A program made the translations under genes and the position numbers. The notes below the pieces were generated by a model, which was given only the letters and a program-made list of their open reading frames with translations, did not search any database and had not been told where the DNA came from. A stretch of DNA of 27,388 nucleotides from HGM04593 sp045589695 (GTDB lineage: Bacteria > Bacteroidota > Bacteroidia > Bacteroidales > Bacteroidaceae), in NCBI GenBank assembly GCA_045589695.1, contig JAZNPP010000050.1, positions 1-27,388 on the forward strand, given 5' to 3'. Shown here in pieces: positions 18,111 to 25,905 of this stretch (its first letter is position 1; each line of letters begins with the position of its first letter).

Positions 18111-18800
18111 TCAGCGCACTGTTATATGGAAACACGCCTGCTTCACTTCGTGCTTGACGTAGCAACGGCCCTCTTTCTTGAGGTCACGCAGCACTTCGGC
18201 AAGAACGGCTTTCAAATGCACCGGATTGGCATCTTTTCCCTCGTCGTCGTGCTTTACGAATCTTTTATACGATATATCAAAAGTCGTTCCGTAGCAATGC
18301 ACCGAACGCTTCGATGCGTTTATGTTACGCTTAGTCAAATTCTTGACATCGGTGTCCGTTCTCAATACAGATGATACGAGAACGCTGTATTGAGGCAGGT
18401 GTTTGTTTTTCAAAGAGTCCTGAAAACCGCTCCCGATATCATGCAGCAAAGCAACAGCTTCTTCGACAAGGAACGGCGACGAATGGGTAAGTTCGTCCAC
18501 CACAAAAGGCTCCCCGAAACGCAGCGGACCGCCAATCATAAAAAGTTTTTTCGAAGCTTCAGGAATATCTTGCCACGACGCCAACGGCTCTATACCGACC
18601 TTTTGCGCAGCTTCAAGGTGCGTGTCGTTCATGTCGTTGAATTCACGTTTGCAATTCCAATATATTATTCTGTTAGGCTTCGCGTTCCGCATATGAGCGG
18701 TTTCGGCAGTTTCGTCGGTCACACTCTTTTTACCGCCGCAAGAGAGCAGTAAAAGAGACAACAGAATATACATATACATTTTATAACCCATTCGGAACAT
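18111..18800 (-). CDS. Lipoprotein of DUF5715 type with a LAS-peptidase-like metal motif
   Basis: 229 residues from the ATG at 18800; an extra TTG codon directly upstream is less likely to be the start. The N-terminus is a lipoprotein signal with lipobox LLSC and acylated Cys21, so the mature protein is membrane-anchored. The later sequence has VSSVLRT near 145 and S166-V-H168-C-Y-G171 with D175, matching the SxHxxGxxxD metal-binding pattern of LAS peptidases (VanY/M15, MepA). A third possible ligand is H225 in CFHIT near the C-terminus. This resembles Bacteroidota proteins I know as DUF5715. Peptidoglycan peptide hydrolysis is an inference from the motif. Upstream of and co-directional with aspS, but aspS has its own promoter-like box. 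Confidence 0.7.
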   Translation of the reverse strand: MFRMGYKMYMYILLSLLLLSCGGKKSVTDETAETAHMRNAKPNRIIYWNCKREFNDMNDTHLEAAQKVGIEPLASWQDIPEASKKLFMIGGPLRFGEPFVVDELTHSSPFLVEEAVALLHDIGSGFQDSLKNKHLPQYSVLVSSVLRTDTDVKNLTKRNINASKRSVHCYGTTFDISYKRFVKHDDEGKDANPVHLKAVLAEVLRDLKKEGRCYVKHEVKQACFHITVR

Positions 18801-18831
18801 CAAAATTCTATTCGCTTCTATGCAAGCCGTG

Positions 18832-18839
18832 CAAAGTTA
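18832..18839 (-). promoter_or_regulatory. Probable promoter -7 box of the DUF5715-like lipoprotein
   Basis: On the minus strand this is TAACTTTG, the exact Bacteroidota -7 consensus, 32 bases before the ATG at 18800. The -33 region is only T-rich. Confidence 0.5.
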
Positions 18840-18886
18840 GCAAAATTTTGGAAACGAGAAAATTATAATCTTTTACATATTATTAT

Positions 18887-18894
18887 TATATTCG
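18887..18894 (+). promoter_or_regulatory. Possible -7 box of the GH20 gene
   Basis: TATATTCG fits TAnnTTYG, 36 bases before the GH20 ATG, in an AT-rich tract. A TTTT run lies about 20 bases further upstream but no exact TTTG. Confidence 0.4.
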
Positions 18895-18929
18895 CAGAAA
18901 TTAAGCTAATACATAATAAATTCAATTAT

Positions 18930-21900
18930 ATGAAAAAACTTCTAATCACAATCATTTGCGCAGTCATAAGCTTTGCGAATGCCTTGTCACAAGGTTTTCC
19001 CGAAATCAGTACCGACAATAAAACCAAGTGGTATCTCATTCAGTTCATGAACGGAGGCAACGCTTTTACAGCAGAGAGCGACAATGCCGACATTACAACG
19101 TCGGGAGCATTGGGAAGCGATTCGCAACTGTGGAAAATCACAGGCGATGCGACGAACGGTTATACATTCACCAACAAGAAAGGATACACGCTTTGCGCAG
19201 CGTCGGCCAATATAAACGAGATGATAAAGGCTTCATCAAGCCCCAGCGGTGTAACAAAGTTCTTTATAAACGACACTAAATTCAATGCATACGCAGGCGG
19301 TTTTGAACTGAAGCCAAAGGGCAATACAAGCATTTCAATGAACATATTCGGCGGTCCCGAAGAGAACAGAGGGGTTGGATTCTGGAATGCGGACAACGAC
19401 AAGAACAATGTCGTGCAGTTCGTTGAACTGACACTATTTGAGAATCTCAGCAGCATCACCCTCATACCCTACCCTGCAGAAATTGAGATTGCCGATGGCA
19501 AGCTGAATATTGCCGACCTTAAAGCCATCACATACCCCAACGATGATGCAAAGAAATACACAACCGACCTTGCAGCCGCATTGGAGCAGACAGCCGGCAT
19601 TAAGCTTGAGATAAAAGAGAGCGGCGCAAATTCCGCCGACGGAGAAATATGGCTTGCCGTAGATGCTACGCTGCCTAAAGAGGGCTATACGCTTAAAACA
19701 AGCGAAAATAGAATAGAAATAAAGGCTTCCGCAAAGGCCGGTTTCTTTTATGCGATACAGACACTGAAACAGTTGCTTCCTATTGACATATACGGCAATG
19801 TTCTGAACAAAGACGCAGAATGGAGCATACCTCTTGTCAATATTGCAGACCAACCGCAGTTCGGGCATCGAGGATTCATGATGGACGTCGCTCGCCACTT
19901 CTTCGACAAAGACGAAGTGAAGAAAGTTCTCGACATCATGGCTATATACAAGATGAACCGCTTGCACTGGCACCTCACCGACGACCAGGGCTGGCGCATT
20001 GAAATTCCCGAATATCCTTTGCTTACCGAGATAGGAGCTGTACGTTCAGGATCGTTCACGAGCCCGGGCGACGGCACAAAATTCTTCGACGACACAGAAT
20101 ACGGCCGTGGCATGTATTTTACGCAGAATGATTTGCGTGAGATTGTAGCTTACGCTGCAGAACGCAATATTGACATCATGCCCGAGATTGACCTCCCCGG
20201 TCACATGGTGGCAGCTGTAACATCATATCCGGAATTGAGTTGCGACCCTACAAAGGAGTATTCAGTACGTATTGACGGCGGTATTTCAGAGGACGTCTTG
20301 AACATCGGCAAAGATGAGACCATTGATTTCCTTAAATGCGTACTCGACAACGTAGCGAACATATTCCCATTCCCGTACATACATATAGGCGGCGACGAGT
20401 GTCCTACCAAACAATGGCAGACAAACGAAGACTGCTTGCGTCGAGTACGTGAAGAAGGCCTTGCAGGAGTTCACGAACTGCAGTCATGGCTTGTCGAAGA
20501 GCTTGGCACATACCTCAAGGAGAAGCACGGCAAGGACATTGTCGTTTGGGATGAGTTGCTTGCACACTGGACAAGCGACAATGCGGTTAAGCCCGTCATA
20601 ATGGCTTGGAACAGCCTCGGCAAGACAGCTGATGCGGCAAACAAAGGCTTCAAGAGCATTGCGACGCCACACTCACATGTATATATCGACTTTATGCAGG
20701 TTGGGCCGGACAAGACAATCATTGACGAGCCCTACTATGGAGGATGGAGCGAGACGAACACCAACACTCTTGAAGAGGCATATTCTCTAAACCCTGCCGG
20801 CTCTCTCAACGGACGTGAGGAGTACTGCATGGGCGTACAGTGCAACTTGTGGGCCGAGACACTTAATGACAACGTTGAGCTTGAGTATCAGCTGTTGCCA
20901 CGTATGATTGCCGTTGCCGAGACAGGTTGGTTGCCGAGCAGCAAGAAGAACTGGGGCGGTTTCTACAAACGCCTGCAGAACCACGACGAGATACTCGACC
21001 TGCTTGGCTACACATACGCAAAGCACTACATAGAGCAGAAAGGGCTTACAGCTACCGAACAAGCCCTAAAAGAGGCTGATGAGATTCTTGACGGAAGCAT
21101 CAGAGGCGGTGCAGGCTACCCTGCAGCAGATGTTTACGACGCACTGAAAAATGCTCTTGACGCCGTAAAAGGCGATGACGTTACCGCACTCAAAAACGCG
21201 ATTTCGGCATACAAGAACGCAGCTATAACACAGCCTGCAGCGGGAAAGACATACCAGATTGTTTCAGCTTCGACATACTACAAACGCCAGTATGCTGGCT
21301 CAACAATGTACCAGAGCGACAACAGCGTGCGTTTCCATTACACACCGCAGACCGAACCTGAGGAGTTATGGCAGTTCACTGCAACCGACGGGGGTTATAT
21401 AATGAAGAACCTCTTCAGCGGAAAACAGATAACAATGGACACATACAATGCTGCTGTAAAGATGACCGGCAACGGAACACCTGTAAGAATTGACAAAGCC
21501 ACAGTTGCCACAAAAGACGTGACGTACGTTCCCGGTGCAGTAACAATTTCTGCTGTCAGCGGTTACAGCGCATCCACATCTGGCAATATCAAGAGATTGA
21601 GCGCTGAATGTTCCGGCGACATATATGCAAAGAACGAAGCTGCGCTCTGCTACAACGGCACATGGAAATTCGTTGAGATTACCGACTTCAAAGCGCAGCT
21701 CCAGGGCCTCGTAAAGAAGTGCGAGCTGATAGTTCTTACAGCAAATCCCGAAAAAATGGGAGAACCGTCCGAGACTGCGCTTGAATACCTGCAGAACAGC
21801 GTTATAACACCGGCAAACGAAACTCTGAATGATGCTACCGTAAGCGAACAGCAATACAACGCGTACGTCGCGCTCTACAACCAGTTCCAGATGATGCCGC

Positions 21901-22463
21901 GCGCTTCATTTGCCGACACCATTGACGACAGTTTCTACTACTATATACGCAACGGCTACTTTACAAGCTATTATGCGGCATATAACAGCGACAACAGCCA
22001 GGTTGAGCCAAAAAGCAAAGAAACGACAGACAATTACCTTTGGAAGTTCGTTAAGAACATAGACGGCACTGTAAATGTTATCAACAAAGCGAACGGCAAG
22101 CCCGCATATGTCAGCGGCAACGGTGTCGATCAGAAAGTTATGGTAGGAAGCGACTATTCATGGACGCTCAAAGAGACACAGGCCGACACCGGCAACAAAG
22201 GCATAGCAATAGTAAGCAAAGACGGCTCTTCGGCATGGTACACCAACCCCGATGCATGGGAATACATACTGACAAAACCTTACGATTGGGGCGGCAGCGT
22301 ATGGACATTAGAAAAATCCACTGTAGAGGTTGAGACAGCAATAGATGACGTGAAAACTGAAAACGGAGAGGTAAAAACCGTTTATGACTTGCAAGGCCGC
22401 AAAGTTGAAAACCCGATAAAGGGCATATACATCGTAAACGGCAAAAAAGTGATGATAAAATAA
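18930..22463 (+). CDS. Secreted multimodular GH20 beta-N-acetylhexosaminidase
   Basis: 1177-residue exported glycosidase removing terminal GlcNAc or GalNAc from glycans, using substrate-assisted catalysis. The signal peptide covers about residues 1-20. Residues 30-165 form a ricin-like/carbohydrate-binding-like module, 175-300 the GH20b domain, and 309-687 the GH20 barrel, with HLTDDQGWRIEIPEYP and the catalytic pair Asp489-Glu490 in HIGGDECPT. A helical linker follows, then a second lectin-like module (about 769-915), another helical segment (918-985) and a third lectin-like module (998-1120). The last 45 residues (VYDLQGRKV, KGIYIVNGKKV) resemble the type IX-like C-terminal sorting segments of Bacteroidota. 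Probable targets are mucin or other host glycans, by family and habitat inference. It is monocistronic. Confidence 0.93.
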   Translation: MKKLLITIICAVISFANALSQGFPEISTDNKTKWYLIQFMNGGNAFTAESDNADITTSGALGSDSQLWKITGDATNGYTFTNKKGYTLCAASANINEMIKASSSPSGVTKFFINDTKFNAYAGGFELKPKGNTSISMNIFGGPEENRGVGFWNADNDKNNVVQFVELTLFENLSSITLIPYPAEIEIADGKLNIADLKAITYPNDDAKKYTTDLAAALEQTAGIKLEIKESGANSADGEIWLAVDATLPKEGYTLKTSENRIEIKASAKAGFFYAIQTLKQLLPIDIYGNVLNKDAEWSIPLVNIADQPQFGHRGFMMDVARHFFDKDEVKKVLDIMAIYKMNRLHWHLTDDQGWRIEIPEYPLLTEIGAVRSGSFTSPGDGTKFFDDTEYGRGMYFTQNDLREIVAYAAERNIDIMPEIDLPGHMVAAVTSYPELSCDPTKEYSVRIDGGISEDVLNIGKDETIDFLKCVLDNVANIFPFPYIHIGGDECPTKQWQTNEDCLRRVREEGLAGVHELQSWLVEELGTYLKEKHGKDIVVWDELLAHWTSDNAVKPVIMAWNSLGKTADAANKGFKSIATPHSHVYIDFMQVGPDKTIIDEPYYGGWSETNTNTLEEAYSLNPAGSLNGREEYCMGVQCNLWAETLNDNVELEYQLLPRMIAVAETGWLPSSKKNWGGFYKRLQNHDEILDLLGYTYAKHYIEQKGLTATEQALKEADEILDGSIRGGAGYPAADVYDALKNALDAVKGDDVTALKNAISAYKNAAITQPAAGKTYQIVSASTYYKRQYAGSTMYQSDNSVRFHYTPQTEPEELWQFTATDGGYIMKNLFSGKQITMDTYNAAVKMTGNGTPVRIDKATVATKDVTYVPGAVTISAVSGYSASTSGNIKRLSAECSGDIYAKNEAALCYNGTWKFVEITDFKAQLQGLVKKCELIVLTANPEKMGEPSETALEYLQNSVITPANETLNDATVSEQQYNAYVALYNQFQMMPRASFADTIDDSFYYYIRNGYFTSYYAAYNSDNSQVEPKSKETTDNYLWKFVKNIDGTVNVINKANGKPAYVSGNGVDQKVMVGSDYSWTLKETQADTGNKGIAIVSKDGSSAWYTNPDAWEYILTKPYDWGGSVWTLEKSTVEVETAIDDVKTENGEVKTVYDLQGRKVENPIKGIYIVNGKKVMIK

Positions 22464-22503
22464 TCAAAAGGCATAAGCCTCTTGCACAGCCCTACAAATC
22501 GAC

Positions 22504-22539
22504 ACCGGTTATGCGATGCTCCGGCATCGCATAACCGGT
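22504..22539 (+). terminator. Strong hairpin after the GH20 gene
   Basis: Perfect 15-bp stem, arms 22504-22518 and 22525-22539 (ACCGGTTATGCGATG and its complement), with a further C-G pair closing a four-base loop. It lies 41 bases after the GH20 stop. There is no T-run on the plus strand (ATATAAAA follows), so it may act in 3'-end processing or stabilisation rather than as a classic terminator. Confidence 0.55.
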
Positions 22540-22708
22540 ATATAAAAGCATTACAAATGCTACCTGAAACCGATACTTAACGAATATAAACAAAGTAGCG
22601 ATTAAGTGAGCGCATAAGACAAGCATACTTGTATCATGCCGAAGGCCAATAACTTTGCCTAAGGCAAGGCGGAAATACCCGCCAATGCATAATGGAGAGT
22701 TTGACACA
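22540..22708. other. Gene-free spacer with an orphan promoter-like site
   Basis: No convincing coding frame. It contains TTG (22629-22631), 18 bases, then TAACTTTG (22650-22657), a good plus-strand Bacteroidota promoter match with no plus-strand gene downstream. A transcript from it would run antisense to the acyltransferase. It also holds a 25-base stretch (22666-22690) resembling the start of the AlaX-like gene. Confidence 0.35.
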
Positions 22709-22762
22709 TCGCAAACAAAAACCACGCTACAACACACATTATCGATGCATTATAGCGTGGTT
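22709..22762 (-). terminator. Terminator of the acyltransferase gene
   Basis: A 10-bp stem (arms 22720-22729 and 22753-22762, AACCACGCTA and its complement) with a 23-base loop. On the minus strand it is followed by TTTTGTTTG. It lies 43 bases beyond the acyltransferase stop on that strand. The long loop lowers confidence slightly. Confidence 0.6.
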
Positions 22763-22804
22763 ATCGGTTGTGCGGCGTACTTATAAACTTGAAGATTCAA
22801 TAAA

Positions 22805-23485
22805 TTATTTTTCCCATCTTACATTTCTTTTGAACACCTCAATATACTTTCCTTGTCCACCTATTATACAATTAGTTTCGCTTACATTTCGTGTAACAGT
22901 GGAGTTTGCAGACACTATAACATTATCAGCAACAGACACTCCTTTTAATATCATATTTTTACAGCCTATCCAAACATTATTACCGATATGTATAGGTCTG
23001 GGGGAATTGACAAGAACATTGTTCGCGTCATATATTTTATGAAAATCTGTATCCATAACCAGCACATTCCATGACAGGAGACATTCAGAGCCGAATGTAA
23101 TTTCTTTTTGACAAATAATTTCAGAATTACCTGTTATTATAAAATCCTTGCCCAATGTCAAAACACCATTCTTACCAACACTTATTTTGCTTCCTCTTCC
23201 AATATTAATACGACCTTTAATAACCAAAGTACCATTCAATTCCCACATAGTTCTTGAGTACAATAAATCCTGCGTACCTAATCCATGCGGTCCAAACCTC
23301 ATCATACCCGTTCTGACAGGTGCTTGTATTGATATCTTCCCCCCCATTTTATAAAGTAAAGTTCTCTTATATATGAAGACAGGCATACGCATTGCCGTCT
23401 TAAATGGGAAATAATGAAAATTAAAATACACTGTTTTCCATAAATTGATTTTCATCAATTGTTTTATGCCATCCGAAATACTCAT
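22805..23485 (-). CDS. Left-handed beta-helix acyltransferase (WbbJ/LacA-like)
   Basis: 226 residues from the ATG at 23485; the open frame continues 22 codons upstream to a TTG, but that extension is unlike the family. Hexapeptide repeats run from about residue 85 to 205 (GRINIGRGSKISVGKNG, then IGNNVWIG, ILKGVSVADNVIVSANSTV). Catalytic His149 sits in MDTDFH, as in the LacA/WbbJ class that transfers acetyl or other acyl groups to sugars. The N-terminal KINLWKTVYFNFHYFPF block is typical of Bacteroides polysaccharide-locus acyltransferases. No other glycan genes surround it, so its acceptor (LPS, capsule or a secreted glycan) is unknown. Composition is AT-rich relative to neighbours, consistent with transfer. 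It has its own minus-strand terminator. Confidence 0.85.
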   Translation of the reverse strand: MSISDGIKQLMKINLWKTVYFNFHYFPFKTAMRMPVFIYKRTLLYKMGGKISIQAPVRTGMMRFGPHGLGTQDLLYSRTMWELNGTLVIKGRINIGRGSKISVGKNGVLTLGKDFIITGNSEIICQKEITFGSECLLSWNVLVMDTDFHKIYDANNVLVNSPRPIHIGNNVWIGCKNMILKGVSVADNVIVSANSTVTRNVSETNCIIGGQGKYIEVFKRNVRWEK

Positions 23486-23779
23486 AGTAAGAAATATCTC
23501 TCCATTAGCCCAATAGGAGAAACAAAAATGTTGGTTTAAAATCCGACACAAAAAGAAAGTGGAGCCAACATTCTCGTTATTTCAACTGCGTAGGGTTGGA
23601 CTCCCTGTAATAAATGAATAACAAGAACGACAGCCCCACTTGGAATGTATTTCGATAAATGCGAATACAAACCAAGAGAGCGTCCTTCCACATTATCCCG
23701 TCTATTACTTGTAAAGTGTCCAATTTTACGCAGTCGGAATAAAGCGAAAATGCGCTTTCAAAATATGTCAGCACACACT
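23486..23779 (-). other. About 300-base leader of the acyltransferase transcript, no assigned gene
   Basis: If the minus-strand promoter at 23796-23803 is real, this stretch is a 5' leader of roughly 300 bases. It has two overlapping minus-strand open frames. One runs 23774-23577 from a GTG (65 codons; an internal ATG would give 38). The other spans a similar length without any ATG near its 5' end. Neither resembles a protein I know. A leader peptide or structured leader is possible but unproven. Confidence 0.35.
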
Positions 23780-23803
23780 ATTTGCGTGTACCACGCAAAT
23801 ATA
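23780..23803 (-). promoter_or_regulatory. Minus-strand promoter -7 box overlapped by a 9-bp palindrome
   Basis: On the minus strand 23803-23796 reads TATATTTG, an exact TAnnTTTG. The perfect inverted repeat ATTTGCGTG-TAC-CACGCAAAT occupies 23780-23800, covering the end of the -7 box and the expected start of transcription near 23789. A palindrome in this place is a natural operator. No -33 TTTG is seen, only a T-run. Confidence 0.45.
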
Positions 23804-23868
23804 ATAATTCCTAATAAAAAACTCGTTATCCAATCCTTCATTTAACATTTAATAGTCTTCAAACTATA

Positions 23869-23888
23869 CTGTGCAAAAAATTGCACAG
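23869..23888. promoter_or_regulatory. 20-base palindrome, possible regulator site
   Basis: CTGTGCAA-AAAA-TTGCACAG: perfect 8-base arms (23869-23876, 23881-23888), located 73 bases before the AlaX-like ATG and about 66 bases upstream of the minus-strand -7 box. It could be a dimeric regulator site for either divergent gene. There is no T-run that would make it a terminator. Confidence 0.35.
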
Positions 23889-23960
23889 GTTCAAAAATGG
23901 AATTATTTTTGTTGTCAAAATAACATTTATGCACATTTTGCATATTACTCTTATTGACCA

Positions 23961-24425
23961 ATGACCACCGAAACACCGATACTCAACGACCATAACAAGG
24001 CAGAGTACCCGCCAATGCATTCTGCGGAACACATTCTTAACCAGACAATGGTAAGGATGTTCAACTGCAGGAGAAGTTTCAATGCGCATATAGAACGCAA
24101 GAAAAGCAAATGCGACTACCGTTTGCCTGTAGCGCCGAACGAGGATGAAATTGCAAAAATAGAGCAACAGGTAAACAATATCATTTCGCAGCGCTTGCCT
24201 GTCACGATAGAATTCGTTACACGCGACAATGTCCCTGAAGGAGTAGATCTCGGCAAGTTGCCTGCCGATGCGAGCGAGACCCTTCGTATTGTCAGAATAG
24301 GAGACTACGACACATGCGCCTGCATTGGCACGCATGTCGAGAATACGAGCGAAATCGGAACATTCAAAATAATCAGCCACTCGTGGGAGAACGGAGTTCT
24401 GAGATTACGTTTCAAACTGATATAA
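23961..24425 (+). CDS. AlaX-like trans-editing protein (tRNA_SAD domain)
   Basis: 154-residue free-standing editing-domain protein related to the alanyl-/threonyl-tRNA synthetase editing module, which hydrolyses mischarged aminoacyl-tRNA such as Ser-tRNA(Ala). The zinc motif is readable: H20-S-A-E-H24 (HxxxH) and C121-I-G-T-H125 (CxxxH), followed by VENTSEIG, which matches the THVxxTGEIG block of the family. The N-terminal synthetase domains are absent and the protein is about the size of short AlaX forms. Which aminoacyl-tRNA it edits cannot be read. It starts at the ATG at 23961. A Rid-like gene follows after 101 bases with its own promoter. Confidence 0.82.
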   Translation: MTTETPILNDHNKAEYPPMHSAEHILNQTMVRMFNCRRSFNAHIERKKSKCDYRLPVAPNEDEIAKIEQQVNNIISQRLPVTIEFVTRDNVPEGVDLGKLPADASETLRIVRIGDYDTCACIGTHVENTSEIGTFKIISHSWENGVLRLRFKLI

Positions 24426-24443
24426 CAGCTTTGGAAAAAGCAA

Positions 24444-24473
24444 TTTGTTAATGAAAATATTTTACTAACTTTG
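24444..24473 (+). promoter_or_regulatory. Promoter of the Rid/chorismatase-like gene (TTTG-N18-TAACTTTG)
   Basis: TTTG at 24444-24447 and TAACTTTG at 24466-24473 with 18 bases between form the best Bacteroidota promoter match in the window. Predicted start near 24480 gives a leader of about 46 bases before the ATG at 24527. Confidence 0.65.
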
Positions 24474-24526
24474 CATAGCAGAATAGTAACGCGAACAGCA
24501 GAGAGCAAGAATCCGTAATTAAGAAA

Positions 24527-25618
24527 ATGTTCAACAAAACGCAGAGCATAATCATATCAGAGACAGCGGGAAGCATTGAAGAAATGTGCCTGTCGATACT
24601 GTCGCAAGCAGAGAAGAAAAATGCTCTGAGAATCTCGTTTTTCTGCAAGACAGGCAACGACAAAGAATACCTTGATAACATATCAGCAATCAAGGCTCTT
24701 GTCAGCGAGGCTTTCTATGAATGCATGCCTGTTGTCAGCTACATCGCACAAGGCAGTTCAAGCGGAAGGCTTGCGGCGGAGGTCACATATTTGACCGACA
24801 ATACCGCAAGCATAGAACGCCACAACGACTATATAATCATTAAGAGCAATAGCTCAAAGGAGATTATAACAGGAGGAATTACACCCCATGACATATCGCT
24901 CAGCACGTTTCAACAGGCAACAGAGGTGTTCGCCACTATCGGTACCATACTGAACGAGAACGGCTTCAAGCCAAGCGATATCTACCGTCAATGGAACTAC
25001 ATCGAGAATATCACATCATTCAACAACGGCAGCCAGAACTACCAAGAGTTCAACGATGCACGTTCACAGTTCTACAATATATGCGAATGGCCTAACGGAT
25101 ACCCTGCAGCAACAGGCATAGGAACGGAAGCTGGCGGAGTAATGATTGAATTGAACGCCGCTTCAGGAGTAAAAAATAATGACAAGCCAATAAACAATCC
25201 TGTACAAATTGCAGCCCATAGCTACTCACAGAATGTCCTTGAAGGCAAAACGGCTGAAGGCTTCAGCGAAAGAACAACGCCAAAGTTCGAACGTGCCCGT
25301 TTGCTTAATAATACAATCTACTTTTCAGGCACAGCGGCAATAAAAGGAGAAGAGAGCAACGCAAGCGGCAGCATCATTGAACAGACATGCATGACAATGT
25401 CTATAATAGACAGACTTGTCTCCCAGGACAACATTCCCGTACCAAACAACGGCTCGGCATATAACATCCTTCGCATATATGTGAAAAACACTGCAGATAT
25501 TCCGGCTGTAGAAGAGTATATGCAAAAGCACTACCCTGCCGTGCCTAAGCACTGTCTCATCGGCGACATATGCCGTCCAGAACTTCTTATAGAAATAGAA
25601 GGCACCGCAAGAATATAA
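24527..25618 (+). CDS. Rid/YjgF-superfamily protein resembling FkbO/Hyg5 chorismatases
   Basis: 363 residues, cytoplasmic, no signal. The C-terminal two thirds have the layout of the Rid-like fold of chorismatases: YPAATGIGTEAGGVMIELNA around 190-215, a YFSGTAAIKGEES block with following Gly and Gln near 265, and the terminal CRPELLIEIEGTARI, matching the C-terminal RxxLLVEIE signature of YjgF proteins. FkbO/Hyg5 enzymes hydrolyse or lyse chorismate to dihydroxycyclohexadiene carboxylate or 3-hydroxybenzoate. No aromatic-pathway genes flank it here, so chorismate as substrate is inference from remembered Bacteroidota homologues. It has its own promoter and terminator. Confidence 0.6.
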   Translation: MFNKTQSIIISETAGSIEEMCLSILSQAEKKNALRISFFCKTGNDKEYLDNISAIKALVSEAFYECMPVVSYIAQGSSSGRLAAEVTYLTDNTASIERHNDYIIIKSNSSKEIITGGITPHDISLSTFQQATEVFATIGTILNENGFKPSDIYRQWNYIENITSFNNGSQNYQEFNDARSQFYNICEWPNGYPAATGIGTEAGGVMIELNAASGVKNNDKPINNPVQIAAHSYSQNVLEGKTAEGFSERTTPKFERARLLNNTIYFSGTAAIKGEESNASGSIIEQTCMTMSIIDRLVSQDNIPVPNNGSAYNILRIYVKNTADIPAVEEYMQKHYPAVPKHCLIGDICRPELLIEIEGTARI

Positions 25619-25636
25619 GAAATCATGATAGAATAC

Positions 25637-25680
25637 AATAGCATCTGCAAACTCCTGTTCGCGGATGCTATTTGTTATAC
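25637..25680 (+). terminator. Terminator after the Rid-like gene
   Basis: A 12-bp stem with one G-U pair (arms 25637-25648 and 25661-25672, AATAGCATCTGC and GCGGATGCTATT), a 12-base loop, then a T-rich tail TTGTTATACGTTTTC. It lies 18 bases after the stop codon. Confidence 0.75.
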
Positions 25681-25905
25681 GTTTTCTTTCCTTCTTCGAT
25701 AATAAAACATAAAACTGCAAAACTTGCCGAACCATAGCGCATGACGCCGCATTATATAATCAAGAACAGAGACGTAGCCGGCAGGCACTCAATAAGTCAC
25801 TCAAAGAGAGACTGCGACCCGGTCTACACCTGCATCATATTGGGGTCGTCATTGCTTTAGCGCGGCTGCGCTCTGTTTGTTGTTTAACCATTTAAATTAT
25901 AATTT
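25681..25905. other. Leader/spacer upstream of hsp20
   Basis: No convincing gene; a 39-codon frame from 25741 looks accidental. No exact TAnnTTTG box was found. A short GC-rich inverted motif GCGC-GGCT-GCGC lies near 25861-25871, and a GACCC/GGGTC pair flanks 25818-25847. The hsp20 promoter was not identified. Confidence 0.3.

Noticed and set aside
22504..22539. Possible tRNA or attachment site at the strong hairpin after GH20
   Set aside because: It is a single perfect stem with a four-base loop, with none of the tRNA arms or a repeated core elsewhere in the window.
23486..23551. N-terminal extension of the acyltransferase by 22 residues
   Set aside because: It would begin at a TTG and its sequence does not resemble the family; the ATG at 23485 matches the usual N-terminus.
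23577..23774. 65-codon minus-strand open frame in the acyltransferase leader
   Set aside because: GTG start, no recognised family, overlaps another open frame of similar length; described only as part of the leader.
25741..25860. 39-codon plus-strand frame upstream of hsp20
   Set aside because: No recognisable features, no promoter or coupling, and length well within chance.
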